Assembly (NCBI RefSeq): GCF_001816165.1
Contig: NZ_MDZC01000053.1
Span: 1-48,883, forward strand
Length of the DNA stretch: 48,883 nucleotides
Direction of reading: 5' to 3'
From: Hymenobacter glacialis
GTDB taxonomy: Bacteria > Bacteroidota > Bacteroidia > Cytophagales > Hymenobacteraceae
The notes under the pieces are model-generated. The model saw only the letters and a program-made list of their open reading frames with translations. It searched no databases and was not told where the DNA came from. A program made the translations under genes and the position numbers. Shown here in pieces: positions 36,501-44,425 of the stretch (its first letter is position 1; the number at the start of each line of letters is the position of its first letter).

Positions 36501-38144
36501 GCTCAGCGGGTCCTCCGTGGGGGTGGGCAGCACGCCCACGCCGGGGTTGCTGGCGCGCAGCATTTTCAGAAACGCCACCTCGTCGGGCTTCACGTTGGTG
36601 TAGTCTTCCGTCAGCTCGCCCACTTTGTAGGTTCTGCCGTTGTAGATGTACGTGTAGCCCACGCCCAGCACCTGGTCGGGCAGCAGGGCAGTATTCAGGG
36701 AAAGGTAGCCGAGCTGCGCGTTGAACGTGTACTCGCCGGGGCCAAGCTTGCGGGCCCGCACCCGCTCAAAATCCAGGTTTTTGGTGAGGCCCTGGCTGTT
36801 TTGCAGGAAGGCATCCACGCCGAGGTTGTCGCGGGTACCGCCCGGCCCCGTGAGCACGCTGTACTCGGAGTTCGCGGCGTTGTCGGCCGGTATTTGCGGG
36901 GTGGGGTTGGGGCGCACGGCGTACTGCGGCCGATAAATGCGCCGCGGTTCGCCCAGGTCCATCAGCGTCACCACGTTGCGCAGGGCCTCGGTGGTGCGGT
37001 TGTCGTTGGTCACGTATACATCCACGCGCGTGATGGTCACGCCGCTCTGGATGGTGGGCAGGTTGCGCAGGGCCTGGTCGTAGCGCTCCCGGAAAAAATG
37101 CGAAAGGAAAAAGTGCCGGTCCCGCTCGTACTGGCTGGCCTTTATCTCGTACTGCCGGCTCTGGGCGCCGTTCTGAATGCGCACCTCGTCGGCGGTGCCG
37201 CGCACGGTGGCGGCCACGGCCGTCACGCCCAGTCGGCCAAACTGCAGCTGCGTTTTAACGCCGAACAGGTTCTGCCCGCCCTGCACCAGGGAGTTAGTCA
37301 GGGGCAGACTCACGTTGCCCAGGTCCACCTTCCGCACAATGTCCGTCTCTTCGCCCGCGTAATCGAACTTCATCTGGTTGTCGAAGTCAAACGAAGCCTT
37401 GGTGTCGTAGTTGAACACCAGCTTGAGCTTGGTGCCAATGGCACCGGTCAGGTTCACGTTGAGGTTCTGCTCAAACAAAAAATCGCCCACGCTCTGCTGG
37501 CGCAGGGTCAGGGCGGGGTTCTCGTTCTTGTTGTGCCGCCAGCCAAATTTGAGCGCCACCGAGCCCGCGGGCCGAATGTCGACGTAGCTGCCACCAAAAA
37601 TGCGGTTGGCCACCGGGCCCAGGTAAATTTTGGGAATCAGGCGCTGGGCCTGGGGCGTGCCGGCCGCCGCCGGAGTGCCCACAATGCCGCCGTTGGCCTT
37701 CTGGCGGTAGTAATCCCGAATGGACTCGCGCTGCTGGTACTCGGCAAACTTATCGTAGGAGAGCACGCTGGGGTCGCGGTAATCTATTTCGCTGCCCACT
37801 TTCTCCTGCACGTTCACCCGTTTCAGGCTGTCGTCCACCGTCACATCAAGCTTCACGTTGCTGGGCAGCGGCAGCACCAGCGGCGACTGGCGGCGGCGCA
37901 CGCCAAACGGGCTACCGGGCCGGTCCTGAGGCCGCACCCGCGGCCGCCGGCTTGGCTTGTAGGGCCCCGTCGTGTCGGCCACGGGCCGCACGGGCTCGGG
38001 AGTATCGGCGGCCAGCACGCGGCTGGCCTGCAACCACGCGGCGGCAAGGCGCGGCCGGGCCGTAGGGGCCGCCTGGGCCCACCACGTCAGCAAAGACGCA
38101 ACCACGATGACCGACGCAGGGAGTAACTTCTGGCCTAATTTCAA
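30582..38144 (-). CDS. sprA: Cell-surface protein SprA, outer-membrane translocon of the type IX secretion system
   Basis: 2520 residues, in the range of known SprA (~2300-2500). SprA forms the very large outer-membrane barrel through which T9SS cargo leaves the periplasm; it is needed for gliding and secretion. Recognisable blocks include KFDYAGEETDIVRKVDLGNVS and LVQGGQNLFGVKTQLQFGRL in the N-terminal third, then VDYQVFYDQAKVKILNPAYL and, later, YIDDFENARTPYTLGG. The C-terminus ends in barrel strands (VQLRYSLTQ). An N-terminal signal stretch follows KLGQKLLPASVIVVASLL. The start seems to be TTG (complement of 38142-38144); no in-frame ATG precedes or closely follows it. The order ruvA-sprA-gcvH-vanZ matches what I recall from Flavobacterium johnsoniae, and the exporter lies in the same window as three of its likely cargos. 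Confidence 0.95.
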   Translation of the reverse strand: MKLGQKLLPASVIVVASLLTWWAQAAPTARPRLAAAWLQASRVLAADTPEPVRPVADTTGPYKPSRRPRVRPQDRPGSPFGVRRRQSPLVLPLPSNVKLDVTVDDSLKRVNVQEKVGSEIDYRDPSVLSYDKFAEYQQRESIRDYYRQKANGGIVGTPAAAGTPQAQRLIPKIYLGPVANRIFGGSYVDIRPAGSVALKFGWRHNKNENPALTLRQQSVGDFLFEQNLNVNLTGAIGTKLKLVFNYDTKASFDFDNQMKFDYAGEETDIVRKVDLGNVSLPLTNSLVQGGQNLFGVKTQLQFGRLGVTAVAATVRGTADEVRIQNGAQSRQYEIKASQYERDRHFFLSHFFRERYDQALRNLPTIQSGVTITRVDVYVTNDNRTTEALRNVVTLMDLGEPRRIYRPQYAVRPNPTPQIPADNAANSEYSVLTGPGGTRDNLGVDAFLQNSQGLTKNLDFERVRARKLGPGEYTFNAQLGYLSLNTALLPDQVLGVGYTYIYNGRTYKVGELTEDYTNVKPDEVAFLKMLRASNPGVGVLPTPTEDPLSPGQFNRNTPTWDLMMKNIYPLNASQLQRDNFQLQLIYKDDETGVDLISLKEGNKIANRPLIEVLNLDNVNPNNDRNPDGNFDFFPGVTIDPELGRIIFPNVQPFGAFLRRQFDPSETALIDKYVYSELYDQTQSDAQQRQEKDKFFLRGRFQGGGGSDEINLPGIGIAQGSVRVRSGSTLLTEGVDYQVFYDQAKVKILNPAYLNSANELRVEFEKNALVQVQPRRLLGTRLDYRLSKDVNLGGTALYLLENQAPGINRVNIGDEPANNGIVGIDGSIRKDSRVLTKYLDMLPFLSTKEISTISFSGEFAKLLPGQSKLGRGEDGASYIDDFENARTPYTLGGLASIPAWRLASTPLPIANPATVTGLRYNDQRAKLAWYTVDQSYYTGGSNAPKNIAGADLKNHYTRGVERNEVFPNKDLGATGNGYEYTFDMAYYPGERGPYNYNPNINQTGQLFTGSEASAVGLQGKYGGISRAITFDTDFDNANIEYLEFWMMDPFLGGENGKVNDGVSPAVNNTTGGELLINLGNVNEDVLRDGNQHEFENGLPATDDPQEIANNSSPTPYGRVTTQQFLTDAFNATPGARQRQDVGLDGVNNAAERAQTQYGPAYANLTDPSADDFRHHLDPSYDQANASILGRYKNYNGYENNSPENSQLSSTAYPDKEDLNRDNVVQEVERYYEYRMRLRPGGLEVGQNFIIDKITTNNEQTSREPVTWYQFRIPIREGYTLRGATQEFGFKNIRFLRMYMTGWQQPVVLRLVQPQFVANQWRRFIYRIVDARQGPIPPVGSLTDADAFTISTVSLEENGLAVATGTGKIPYVSPPGIQRDREFGSTATSRLQNEQSLRLSVTNLRDGFAKGAYKNITINMLRYKRLKMFLHGDSPDPNVTGRDVQAFLRIGTDYTQNYYQYALPLEMTRAGDTGVDQVWPVANRIDVAFQDFIDAKSERNKQIGNNFQIPYTKTLANGATITVVGNPDFSAVQGVMLGILNPTSDGTDPSTSAITANLWADELRVSDFEQQAGYAATARLNVKMADVANLTATGNFTSVGFGGLQDKAQQRSIDDVFRGDVQATVAADKFLPERLQLRVPVLLQLGHESRTPLYDPLDPDTKLSQSLEKFTNGSGSENAATQAEYRRKVVDQTTSRSISVLNVRKERGPGKPGEPVAPPKPWDIENVALSYSLTERLHTDIRTDRDYTRAYTGAVAYVYQTTPKNYTPLSKIKALDNPYLKIFQDVNFTPLPSRFSFRTDIDRRYNERFLQRVLEPGTLPSSSGITPVIQKAFFISRIYDLKWDLTKNLIFDYTANNRGVVDEGRGRTIGDSDEAIRNRNLLQENLLRGGRTTNFNQVAALTYRLPLDKFPLTDWLSADTRYAASYTWQASSASQRAPLFPVPTGDEARDTLTYELKLGNTVQNNAELSANGRIDLVKLYNKVKFLNIINNAPPPGARPQPSRAGAAARPELEGGRPQAEALPDSLRETNRFVKAVLRSLMTARSLNFTYVRTNGTLLPGYLPKTYIFGLDHDLTAPGVPFILGKQYGLNTLYERSRDNGWYTDSSQYLNTAFSSLRTEVLTLRTALEPFRGFNIQVDARRQLARNQEVYYRNELDSVKLTAYRDPITGLTRLANNPLLGTGSFSTSTVTIQTLFGDLGANGETSKAFQRFVNNRAIVRERLARANPVAGVNPESGYGYNSQEVLIQSFIDAYHGRSSDGYEAKKFDPFAMLPLPNWTVQYNGFSDLPFVKKYFTSFAFNHAYSSVYSVNNYATATNYNSSTFNPDRDFPNIRNASGQYIPYYVLGQVSIVERLSPLIGVNFQTLSRATGRIEYRTDRAVVLNTSNAQVTELYTNEMVIGFGYATNSFKLPFKVRGEQRVLKNNLTARMDLSIRDNITVQRSILGVEDIGNPQGVAPDPGRPEGQVTNGSKTFQLRPTIDYLLNTRLNLQLYYSQTITTPRISNAFRNATTEGGVQLRYSLTQ

Positions 38145-38162
38145 TTGAGATAAGTAGGAAAT

Positions 38163-38316
38163 AGCTATTAGCTGGCAGCTACTGGCTGTTGGCTGAAGGG
38201 TGTCGTGGGGTGCCTGGGCTCATTGAATAAAGGGCCAAAGCGGCACCGGCGTCTTGGTTGCGTTGAGAGACCCCAAAGCGGCTAGCTATATAGCTTAAAG
38301 CTAATGGCTAACAGCT
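38163..38316. repeat. Inverted heptad arrays between ruvA and sprA
   Basis: Five heptads RGCTNNN (AGCTATT, AGCTGGC, AGCTACT, GGCTGTT, GGCTGAA) fill 38163-38197. Four in the opposite orientation fill 38289-38316 (reading AGCTGTT, AGCCATT, AGCTTTA, AGCTATA on the minus strand). Between them GGGGT and ACCCC, and GGTGCC and GGCACC, could form an inner stem. The whole element fills most of the 187-base gap just upstream of the sprA start. Confidence 0.7.
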
Positions 38317-38331
38317 CGGAAACGCTCCGAC

Positions 38332-38937
38332 TCAATGCGATTTCAAAGCAAATTTAATCAATTCCTCCACGCTTAGCTCCCCGCCGTGCTTGTGCTGGAT
38401 TTGGTCCAGCTGCTTCTCGGCGGCGGCCCGCGCAAAGCCCAGGGTAACCAGGGCCTGCAACGCTTCGGCGCGGCGCGTATTGTGCTGGCGCGCCAGCGGC
38501 ACGGTGTCCACGCCGGCTTTGGCCAGCAGTTCGTCCTTGCGCAGCTTGTCTTTTAGCTCCAGTATCACGCGCTGAGCGGTTTTTGGGCCCACGCCTTTGA
38601 TGCTCTGGATGGCCCGCACGTTTTCGTTCACAATGGCGTCGCGGATTTCGCCCACGCTCATGCTGCTCACCATCACAATGCCCGTGCCCGGCCCGATGCC
38701 CGACACCGAAATCAGCAGCATAAACAGCGCTTTTTCGTTGGGGTCCAGGAAGCCGTAGAGCGTTTGGCCATCTTCTTTGATGTGCTGGTAGGTGTAGATT
38801 TTGGTAGCCGCGCCCTCTGCCGGCAGCTTGGAGTAAGTGGCCAGCGAAATCCGGACTTCGTAGCCCACGCCGAGGATGTCGACAATGGCCAGGGTGGCGT
38901 CTTTGTAAGCGAGTTTACCGTCGAGGTAGGCAATCAT
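38332..38937 (-). CDS. ruvA: Holliday junction branch migration protein RuvA
   Basis: 201 residues, standard length. RuvA tetramers bind four-way junctions and load the RuvB motor. The OB-fold N-terminus opens MIAYLDGKLAYKDATLAIVD. The two helix-hairpin-helix motifs are LLISVSGIGPGTG and IQSIKGVGPKTAQRVILELK, and the C-terminal RuvB-binding domain is present (EALQALVTLGFARAAAEKQL). It is the first gene of the ruvA-sprA-gcvH-vanZ series and follows maeB on the same strand. A heptad-repeat element separates it from sprA. Confidence 0.97.
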   Translation of the reverse strand: MIAYLDGKLAYKDATLAIVDILGVGYEVRISLATYSKLPAEGAATKIYTYQHIKEDGQTLYGFLDPNEKALFMLLISVSGIGPGTGIVMVSSMSVGEIRDAIVNENVRAIQSIKGVGPKTAQRVILELKDKLRKDELLAKAGVDTVPLARQHNTRRAEALQALVTLGFARAAAEKQLDQIQHKHGGELSVEELIKFALKSH

Positions 38938-39082
38938 AAACCGGAATAAAATGGAACGAGTTTTCTGTAGCTAGGCAACACCAACGGCGGGTTTTTACTT
39001 CCCAAATCTGCCGGCTTTTCAGCTAAAATTTTGGGTGAAATGCAGAAGCAGCCAACTCTTGAAATACCGTGGTGCTGAACTA

Positions 39083-41353
39083 CTACAACGCCTTGCTGCC
39101 CATTTGTGCGTCCACCACCGCAATGGCGGCCATGTTCACGATGTCGCGCACCGTGGCCCCGAGCTGCAGAATGTGCACCGGCTTGCGCATGCCCATGAGC
39201 ACCGGCCCAATGGCCTCGGCTCCGCCTATTTCCTGCAGCACTTTGTAGGCAATGTTGCCCGACTCCACGTTGGGGAAAATCAGCGTGTTGGCCCCTTTCT
39301 CAGCCAAGGGCGAGAAGCCGTAGTGCTCTTGCAGCAGCTGCGGGCTCAGGGCCACGTTGGCCTGCATCTCGCCGTCAATGAGCAGGTCCGGGAAGCGTTG
39401 CTTGGCCAGCTCGGTGGCCCGCCGCGTCTTTTCGGGCAGCGGCCCGGCGTTGGAGCCGAAGTTGGAATAGCTGACAACGGCCATGCGCGGTTCGGTGTCG
39501 AAGAACCGCACCGCCCGCGCCGTAAGGCCAATAATTTCTACCATCTCCTCGGCCGTGGGGTTGATGTTCACGGTGGTATCGGCGAAGAAATACGGGCCTT
39601 TTTTGTGCTGAATGATGTACATGGAAGCCACGCGCCGCACGCCGTCCTCGGTGCCAATAACCTGCAGCGAGGGAATAATGCTCTTGCCGTAGTCCTTGGT
39701 GAGGCCGGTGATGCAGGCGTCGGCCTCGCCGGTTTCCACCATCATGGCGGCGTAGTAGTTGCGCTCGCGCATCAGGCGGCGGCCTTCGTAGAGCGTCATG
39801 CCCCGGCGCTGCCGCTTCTCATACAGAATGGCCGCGTACTCGCTGCGCTTCTCGTCCTGCTTGAGAATGTTGATGATTTCACAGCCTTCCAGGTCCAGGC
39901 TGTTGGCCCGGGCAATGATTTCGATGGTCTCCTGCGGCCCCAGCAAAATGGGCGTGCAGATGCCTTCGTCGCGCAGAATCTGGGCGGCTTTAAGGATTTT
40001 GTAGTTGTCGGCTTCCGCAAACACCACCCGCTTCGGGTTGGCCCGCGCGGCCGAGGTGATGCGGTTCATCAGCTTCTGGTTTACGCCGAGGCGGGCGCGG
40101 AGCTGGTCTTCGTAGGCCGTCCAGTCCGTGATGGGCAGGCGGGCCACGCCGCTTTCCATGGCCGCCCGCGCCACCGCCGGGCTAATGGTGGTGATGAGGC
40201 GCGGGTCGAGCGGCTTGGGAATCAGGTACGTGGGGCCAAAAGACAGCGTGTTGTCGCCGTAGGCCTTGTTCACAATTTCGGGCACGGGCTCCTTGCTCAG
40301 CTCGGCCAGTGCGTGCACGGCGGCTAGCTTCATGGCCTCGTTTATTTCGGTAGCGCGCACGTCCAGCGCGCCCCGGAAAATGTAGGGAAAGCCCAGCACG
40401 TTGTTCACCTGGTTGGGGTGGTCCGAACGGCCGGTGGCCATGATGATGTCGTCGCGCGTGGCCATGGCCAGCTGGTAGCTAATCTCGGGGTCGGGGTTGG
40501 CCAGGGCAAACACAATGGGGTTGGCGGCCATGCGCAGCAGCAGGCCGGCGGGCAGCACGTTGGCCGCCGAAAGGCCCAGGAACACGTCGGCACCTTCCAT
40601 GGCCTCGTCGAGGTTGTTGATGGCCCGGGTGGTGGCAAACTGCATTTGCAGCGGCGCCAGGTTGGTGCGGCGCTCGTGAATGAGGCCGTCTTTGTCGAAC
40701 ACCACCACGTTCTCTTTCTTAAGACCCAGCGCCAGGTACAGGCGCAGGCACGACACCGCCGCGGCCCCGGCCCCACTCACCACCACTTTGATTTCGTCGA
40801 TTTTCTTGCCCACCACTTCCAGCGCGTTCAGCAGCGCGGCCGATGTGATGATGGCCGTGCCGTGCTGGTCGTCGTGCATCAGCGGGATGTTCATCTTCTC
40901 CCGCAGTTCCGTCTCAATCCGGAAGCACTCCGGCGCCTTGATGTCTTCCAGGTTGATGCCGCCGAAGGTGGGCTCCAGCGCCTTCACAATGCGGATAAAC
41001 TCGTCCGGGTCCTCGGCGTCAATCTCAATATCAAAGCAATCGATGCCCGCAAACTTTTTGAAGAGCACGCCCTTGCCTTCCATTACCGGCTTGCTGGCCG
41101 CCGGGCCAATGTTGCCCAGCCCCAGCACCGCCGTGCCGTTGGTAATCACGGCCACCAGGTTGCCTTTGGCGGTGTACTTGTACACGTCGTCGGGGTTCTC
41201 GGCAATGGCCTTGCACGGCTCGGCCACGCCCGGCGAGTACGCCAGGGCCAAATCGAGCTGCGTGCTCATGGGCTTGGTGGGCACCACTTCCAGCTTGCCA
41301 GCGGGCTCCTGGGAGTGGTAGTTCAGGGCATCCTGTTTGTTTATTTTCAGCAT
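39083..41353 (-). CDS. maeB: NADP-dependent malic enzyme with C-terminal phosphotransacetylase-like domain
   Basis: 756 residues, the two-domain MaeB type. It decarboxylates malate to pyruvate and makes NADPH. The catalytic domain covers ~1-425: Tyr39 ([12 protein letters not shown]), Lys94 (EGKGVLFKK), metal ligands in NLEDIKAPE (Glu136-Asp137) and HDDQHGTAI (161-162), and nucleotide-binding [13 protein letters not shown]. Residues ~430-756 are the phosphate acetyltransferase-like domain, usually regulatory and binding acetyl-CoA ([38 protein letters not shown]). A hairpin with a T-run ends 12 bases before its ATG. This may terminate the upstream transglycosylase transcript or act as an attenuator in the malic enzyme leader. 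Confidence 0.95.
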   Translation of the reverse strand: MLKINKQDALNYHSQEPAGKLEVVPTKPMSTQLDLALAYSPGVAEPCKAIAENPDDVYKYTAKGNLVAVITNGTAVLGLGNIGPAASKPVMEGKGVLFKKFAGIDCFDIEIDAEDPDEFIRIVKALEPTFGGINLEDIKAPECFRIETELREKMNIPLMHDDQHGTAIITSAALLNALEVVGKKIDEIKVVVSGAGAAAVSCLRLYLALGLKKENVVVFDKDGLIHERRTNLAPLQMQFATTRAINNLDEAMEGADVFLGLSAANVLPAGLLLRMAANPIVFALANPDPEISYQLAMATRDDIIMATGRSDHPNQVNNVLGFPYIFRGALDVRATEINEAMKLAAVHALAELSKEPVPEIVNKAYGDNTLSFGPTYLIPKPLDPRLITTISPAVARAAMESGVARLPITDWTAYEDQLRARLGVNQKLMNRITSAARANPKRVVFAEADNYKILKAAQILRDEGICTPILLGPQETIEIIARANSLDLEGCEIINILKQDEKRSEYAAILYEKRQRRGMTLYEGRRLMRERNYYAAMMVETGEADACITGLTKDYGKSIIPSLQVIGTEDGVRRVASMYIIQHKKGPYFFADTTVNINPTAEEMVEIIGLTARAVRFFDTEPRMAVVSYSNFGSNAGPLPEKTRRATELAKQRFPDLLIDGEMQANVALSPQLLQEHYGFSPLAEKGANTLIFPNVESGNIAYKVLQEIGGAEAIGPVLMGMRKPVHILQLGATVRDIVNMAAIAVVDAQMGSKAL

Positions 41354-41362
41354 CGGGACATT

Positions 41363-41398
41363 CGAAAAAAGAAACGGCCGCGCGGGCAGCGCGGCCGT
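41363..41398 (-). terminator. Terminator or attenuator just upstream of maeB
   Basis: ACGGCCGCGC pairs perfectly with GCGCGGCCGT around a 5-base loop (41374-41398), followed on the minus strand by TTTCTTTTTT. It is 70 bases past the transglycosylase stop and its U-run ends 12 bases before the maeB ATG. Confidence 0.8.
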
Positions 41399-41468
41399 GT
41401 AGGGCGAAATTAACGCGAAATGCTTGGCACGGCCGCGTTTATTTTATATCTGGCGGCAAGGCAGGCGC

Positions 41469-43631
41469 TTAGCTCTGGGGCACCAGCAGCTTCTGACCCA
41501 GCTTTACTTCGTCAGAAGTCAGCTTATTAAACTCGCGCAGCAGCTGCACGCTCACCTTGAAGCGGCGCGAGATGTTGAACAGCGTATCGCCCGGCTGCAC
41601 CAGGTGCACCTGCGGTTTCTCCAATGCAGGCCGCAGGGGGCTTGCGGCGGCCACTTTGCTGGCTGCCCTGGCAGGCAGGCGCACGGCCTCCGGGGCTGCC
41701 TCGTCCTCGGCAGGCTCCCCAAACACCAGCCGCTGCCCGGCCTCCACTTTCTCGGAAGCAAGCTTATTCCAGGCCACCAGCTGCGCCACGCTCACGTTGC
41801 GCTCGCGGGCCAGCTTGGTGAGGTTGTCGCCCTTGCGCACGGTGTAGGAAGCACCCGTTTGCTCAGCAGCTGCGGGTGCTCCTGTGGCCTCAGTGTCGGC
41901 CGCGGCAGCAGGTACTGCCGCGGCTGCAACAGTCTCTTCTTTGTCCTTCACGGGCGAGGCCACGCGCTTGGCAGCAGCGCGGGCCTGCGCATCGGCCGCA
42001 GCCTGCTTGATGGCCTGGCGCTGCCGCATGGCCACCAACCGGGCCTCCTGGGCCTTTTCCTGCCGGGCAATTTCCTGCAGCCGGGCTACTTCTTGGGCAT
42101 TTGCTTCGGCCTGAACCTTGCGGGCCGCTGCCACTTCTGCCGACACGCCGCCCACCTGCCGCGCTGCCACCGCAACAACCGCGGGGGCCATGCTTTCGAG
42201 CGGGGCTTTGGGGGCAAGCGGGGCTGCCACGGGCACGGGCACGAACACCACCAGCTGCTTGCCTGGCTTCAACGCCTGGCCTTTGGGTAGCTCGTTCCAC
42301 CGGCGAATCTGGGCCTGGCTCACGTCAAACCGCTCCGCCAGGTCAGCCAGCGTTTCGCCCCGGCGTACTTTATGGGGCACTCGCCGGAACTTCGGCGCGG
42401 CGGCTTCATCCCTAACCCGGGGGCCCTGGGTGGCGGCCAACAGTTGGCGGTTGCCCCACGGTTCCACGCCATCCAAGCGCGGTGGCATAAAGGCCAGCGG
42501 CAACGGCAGCGCGGCCGTGGGCTGGCAGTAGTCGAGCAAAGTAGCCCGGTCCACATCGCCCAGATGCACGGCGGCGGCTGTCGGGTACCGCACCACGTAC
42601 GGCCGGTAGCCCGCGGGCAGGGCCGCACGCCGCAGCTCGGGGTTGAACTTGCTCAGGTACATGGAGTCTTCGTAGCCGCAGGCCTGGCTCAGGCGCCGCA
42701 AGTCGAAGGCCTGCCCGCGCACGCCCAGCGTGTCCATGGGCTCGGCATATTGGTAATTAAGGGTAGCAGTGCGCAGGCCGTGGGAATCGGCGTACTTCAT
42801 GCTGTACATAATGGCCGTGAAGGTGGGCACGTAGTTGCGCGTTTCGGCCGGCATGTGGGGGTACAGGTCCCAGAAGGTTTTCTTGCCGGTGCGGCGCATT
42901 ACGCGCTGCACGCTGCCCGCGCCCCAGTTATAGGCCGCCAGCACCAGCTCCCAGTCGTGAAACACGCCGTAGAGGTAGCGTAGGTGCTTGCAGGCGGCTT
43001 CCGTGGCTTTTTCGGGTGCCATCCGCTCGTCTATCCATTCGTCGCGCTTCAGGCGCAGGTCTCCGGCGGTAGGGCCCATAAACTGCCAGAGGCCGGTGGC
43101 GCCCACCGGCGACTTGGCCGTGGGTATCAGCGCCGATTCTACCACGGCCAGGTATTTCAGGTCGGTGGGCAGGTTGTACTGCTTGAGGTATTTCTCGAAA
43201 AGAGGGAAGTACAGGTTCTCGCGCTCCAGCACCCGTTGCATGTAGCTGCGGTTGCGGGCCGTGAAGAGCGTGACGTACGACATCACCGCGTTGTTGAACT
43301 GATGCGGCACATCGGTTTCGAAACAGCTCACCCGGTCGCACACCAGGTCGCGCAAGGTGGGCGGGGTGCGCAGCCACTCCAGCCGGGCCGAGTCGATGGC
43401 CATAGGGTCAACGAAAACGGCCACCAGCGAGTCGGGCTGCAGTTCGAGGTTAATCCGCAAGCTGTCGCCCAACAGTGCTGGCATCGTGGAATTTGCGGGG
43501 TTCCTCCCCCCCGATTTAGGTACCTGCTGGGCCTTAGAATCTGTTGTTTCAAACAGCAGCCAAGGCAGCACCAGAGCCAGCAACCAGCGGCTGCTCCGGA
43601 TGGTTTTCACACGCTTAATCCCTTGCTTCAT
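41469..43631 (-). CDS. Membrane-bound lytic transglycosylase with three LysM domains (MltD-like)
   Basis: 720 residues from the ATG complementary to 43629-43631 (MKQGIKRVKTIRSSRWLLAL); an earlier in-frame TTG adds six residues. The N-terminal signal or anchor is hydrophobic (LLALVLPWLLFET). The SLT (goose-lysozyme-like) domain at ~140-290 has catalytic Glu165 in LAVVESALIP, plus GATGLWQFMGPTAG and LAAYNWGAGSVQRV. Three LysM modules follow: near 425-470 (HKVRRGETLADLAERF), 600-645 (YTVRKGDNLTKLARER) and 672-718 (HLVQPGDTLFNISRRF). An Ala/Glu/Lys-rich linker joins the first and second. It cleaves glycan strands of peptidoglycan with 1,6-anhydro ends; LysM binds the wall. A near-consensus box TACCCTTG lies 16 bases upstream. 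Confidence 0.95.
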   Translation of the reverse strand: MKQGIKRVKTIRSSRWLLALVLPWLLFETTDSKAQQVPKSGGRNPANSTMPALLGDSLRINLELQPDSLVAVFVDPMAIDSARLEWLRTPPTLRDLVCDRVSCFETDVPHQFNNAVMSYVTLFTARNRSYMQRVLERENLYFPLFEKYLKQYNLPTDLKYLAVVESALIPTAKSPVGATGLWQFMGPTAGDLRLKRDEWIDERMAPEKATEAACKHLRYLYGVFHDWELVLAAYNWGAGSVQRVMRRTGKKTFWDLYPHMPAETRNYVPTFTAIMYSMKYADSHGLRTATLNYQYAEPMDTLGVRGQAFDLRRLSQACGYEDSMYLSKFNPELRRAALPAGYRPYVVRYPTAAAVHLGDVDRATLLDYCQPTAALPLPLAFMPPRLDGVEPWGNRQLLAATQGPRVRDEAAAPKFRRVPHKVRRGETLADLAERFDVSQAQIRRWNELPKGQALKPGKQLVVFVPVPVAAPLAPKAPLESMAPAVVAVAARQVGGVSAEVAAARKVQAEANAQEVARLQEIARQEKAQEARLVAMRQRQAIKQAAADAQARAAAKRVASPVKDKEETVAAAAVPAAAADTEATGAPAAAEQTGASYTVRKGDNLTKLARERNVSVAQLVAWNKLASEKVEAGQRLVFGEPAEDEAAPEAVRLPARAASKVAAASPLRPALEKPQVHLVQPGDTLFNISRRFKVSVQLLREFNKLTSDEVKLGQKLLVPQS

Positions 43632-44046
43632 AGCACTAAGATAGGGCAAGGGTAAAGAACTTGTATAAGTACGGGCTCACAATTTTTCGCATTCCATCAG
43701 CACGGCCAAGCGGCAAATGCCTGAAAGCACAAATTAAGAGCCCGTCTAACCAGCAGGATGGAGCGGAGACCGGCTCGCGCTTAGCAACTGGTCAGCGGGC
43801 TGAATAAGAGGCAAGAATCACAAATACAGAAGCCCGGTCGCTTTTCTTTTTTTTATTGTATTTCCTAACTGCGCCGCATTGTACTTTAGCGACTACACTA
43901 GTCATTTGGCTACCGGAAATTTTGCTACTGGTATTTTTTCTATTCACCCTTTGTGGACACGATTTATATAGAAAAGGAGTACATTTAGGCCTGTTTTAAC
44001 AGTTTTATCATTCTTTCTCAGAAACCAACAGAGCCTCGGCACCATC
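43632..44046. other. Intergenic region with a possible structured RNA
   Basis: 415 bases between divergent genes. 43739-43801 can fold: AGCCCG pairs with CGGGCT, then ACCAG with CTGGT, and GAGCGG-aga-CCGgCTC inside. It is not a tRNA (no T-arm or anticodon arm pattern). The part after 43830 is T- and A-rich and probably holds the promoter of the small lipoprotein at 44047. No ORF of note. Confidence 0.35.
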
Positions 44047-44403
44047 ATGAAAATTGGAAAAGTTCTAATGCCTGCAGCTAGCATCCTGCTCTTCTCCTTT
44101 GCGGTAAGCGGCTGCAATAAGTGCAAAGACGAGGAGCCGCGCGCACGCATCACCAACAACGGCACCCAAAAAGCCAGTGTCCAGGTAAAAACCTCCGGTG
44201 GCAACACCGTTAACATCAACAACGTCGACCCGGGCACATCGTCAGCGTATGCCAACTACGCGCCCGGGCAGGTCACATTCACGATTACCGTAAACAACAC
44301 CAACTACGTTAAAACCACGGACATCAGCACGTGCTACCAGTACGATATCAGTATCGACCGCAGCAATGTTATCACCGTGAGCGGAATAGACCGGAACGAC
44401 TAA
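44047..44403 (+). CDS. Small lipoprotein of unknown function
   Basis: 118 residues. The signal peptide MKIGKVLMPAASILLFSFAV ends in a lipobox at SGC (Cys23), so the mature ~96-residue protein is lipid-anchored. Two cysteines follow near the mature start (NKCKDEE) and later (STCYQYD). The rest has an all-beta, Asn/Thr-rich pattern (TVNINNVDPGTSSAYANYAP, FTITVNNTNY), like small immunoglobulin-like or C2-like beta-sandwiches. No family is recognised. A TTTG and T-rich stretch upstream may hold its promoter. It converges on gatA with 22 bases between, without a visible terminator. Confidence 0.7.
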   Translation: MKIGKVLMPAASILLFSFAVSGCNKCKDEEPRARITNNGTQKASVQVKTSGGNTVNINNVDPGTSSAYANYAPGQVTFTITVNNTNYVKTTDISTCYQYDISIDRSNVITVSGIDRND

Positions 44404-44425
44404 ACGCCCCGAACTGCGGCTTGTC

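Noticed and set aside
43739..43801. Possible tRNA
   Set aside because: The stems do not form a cloverleaf; there is no T-loop GTTCRA pattern and no CCA-adjacent acceptor of the right length.
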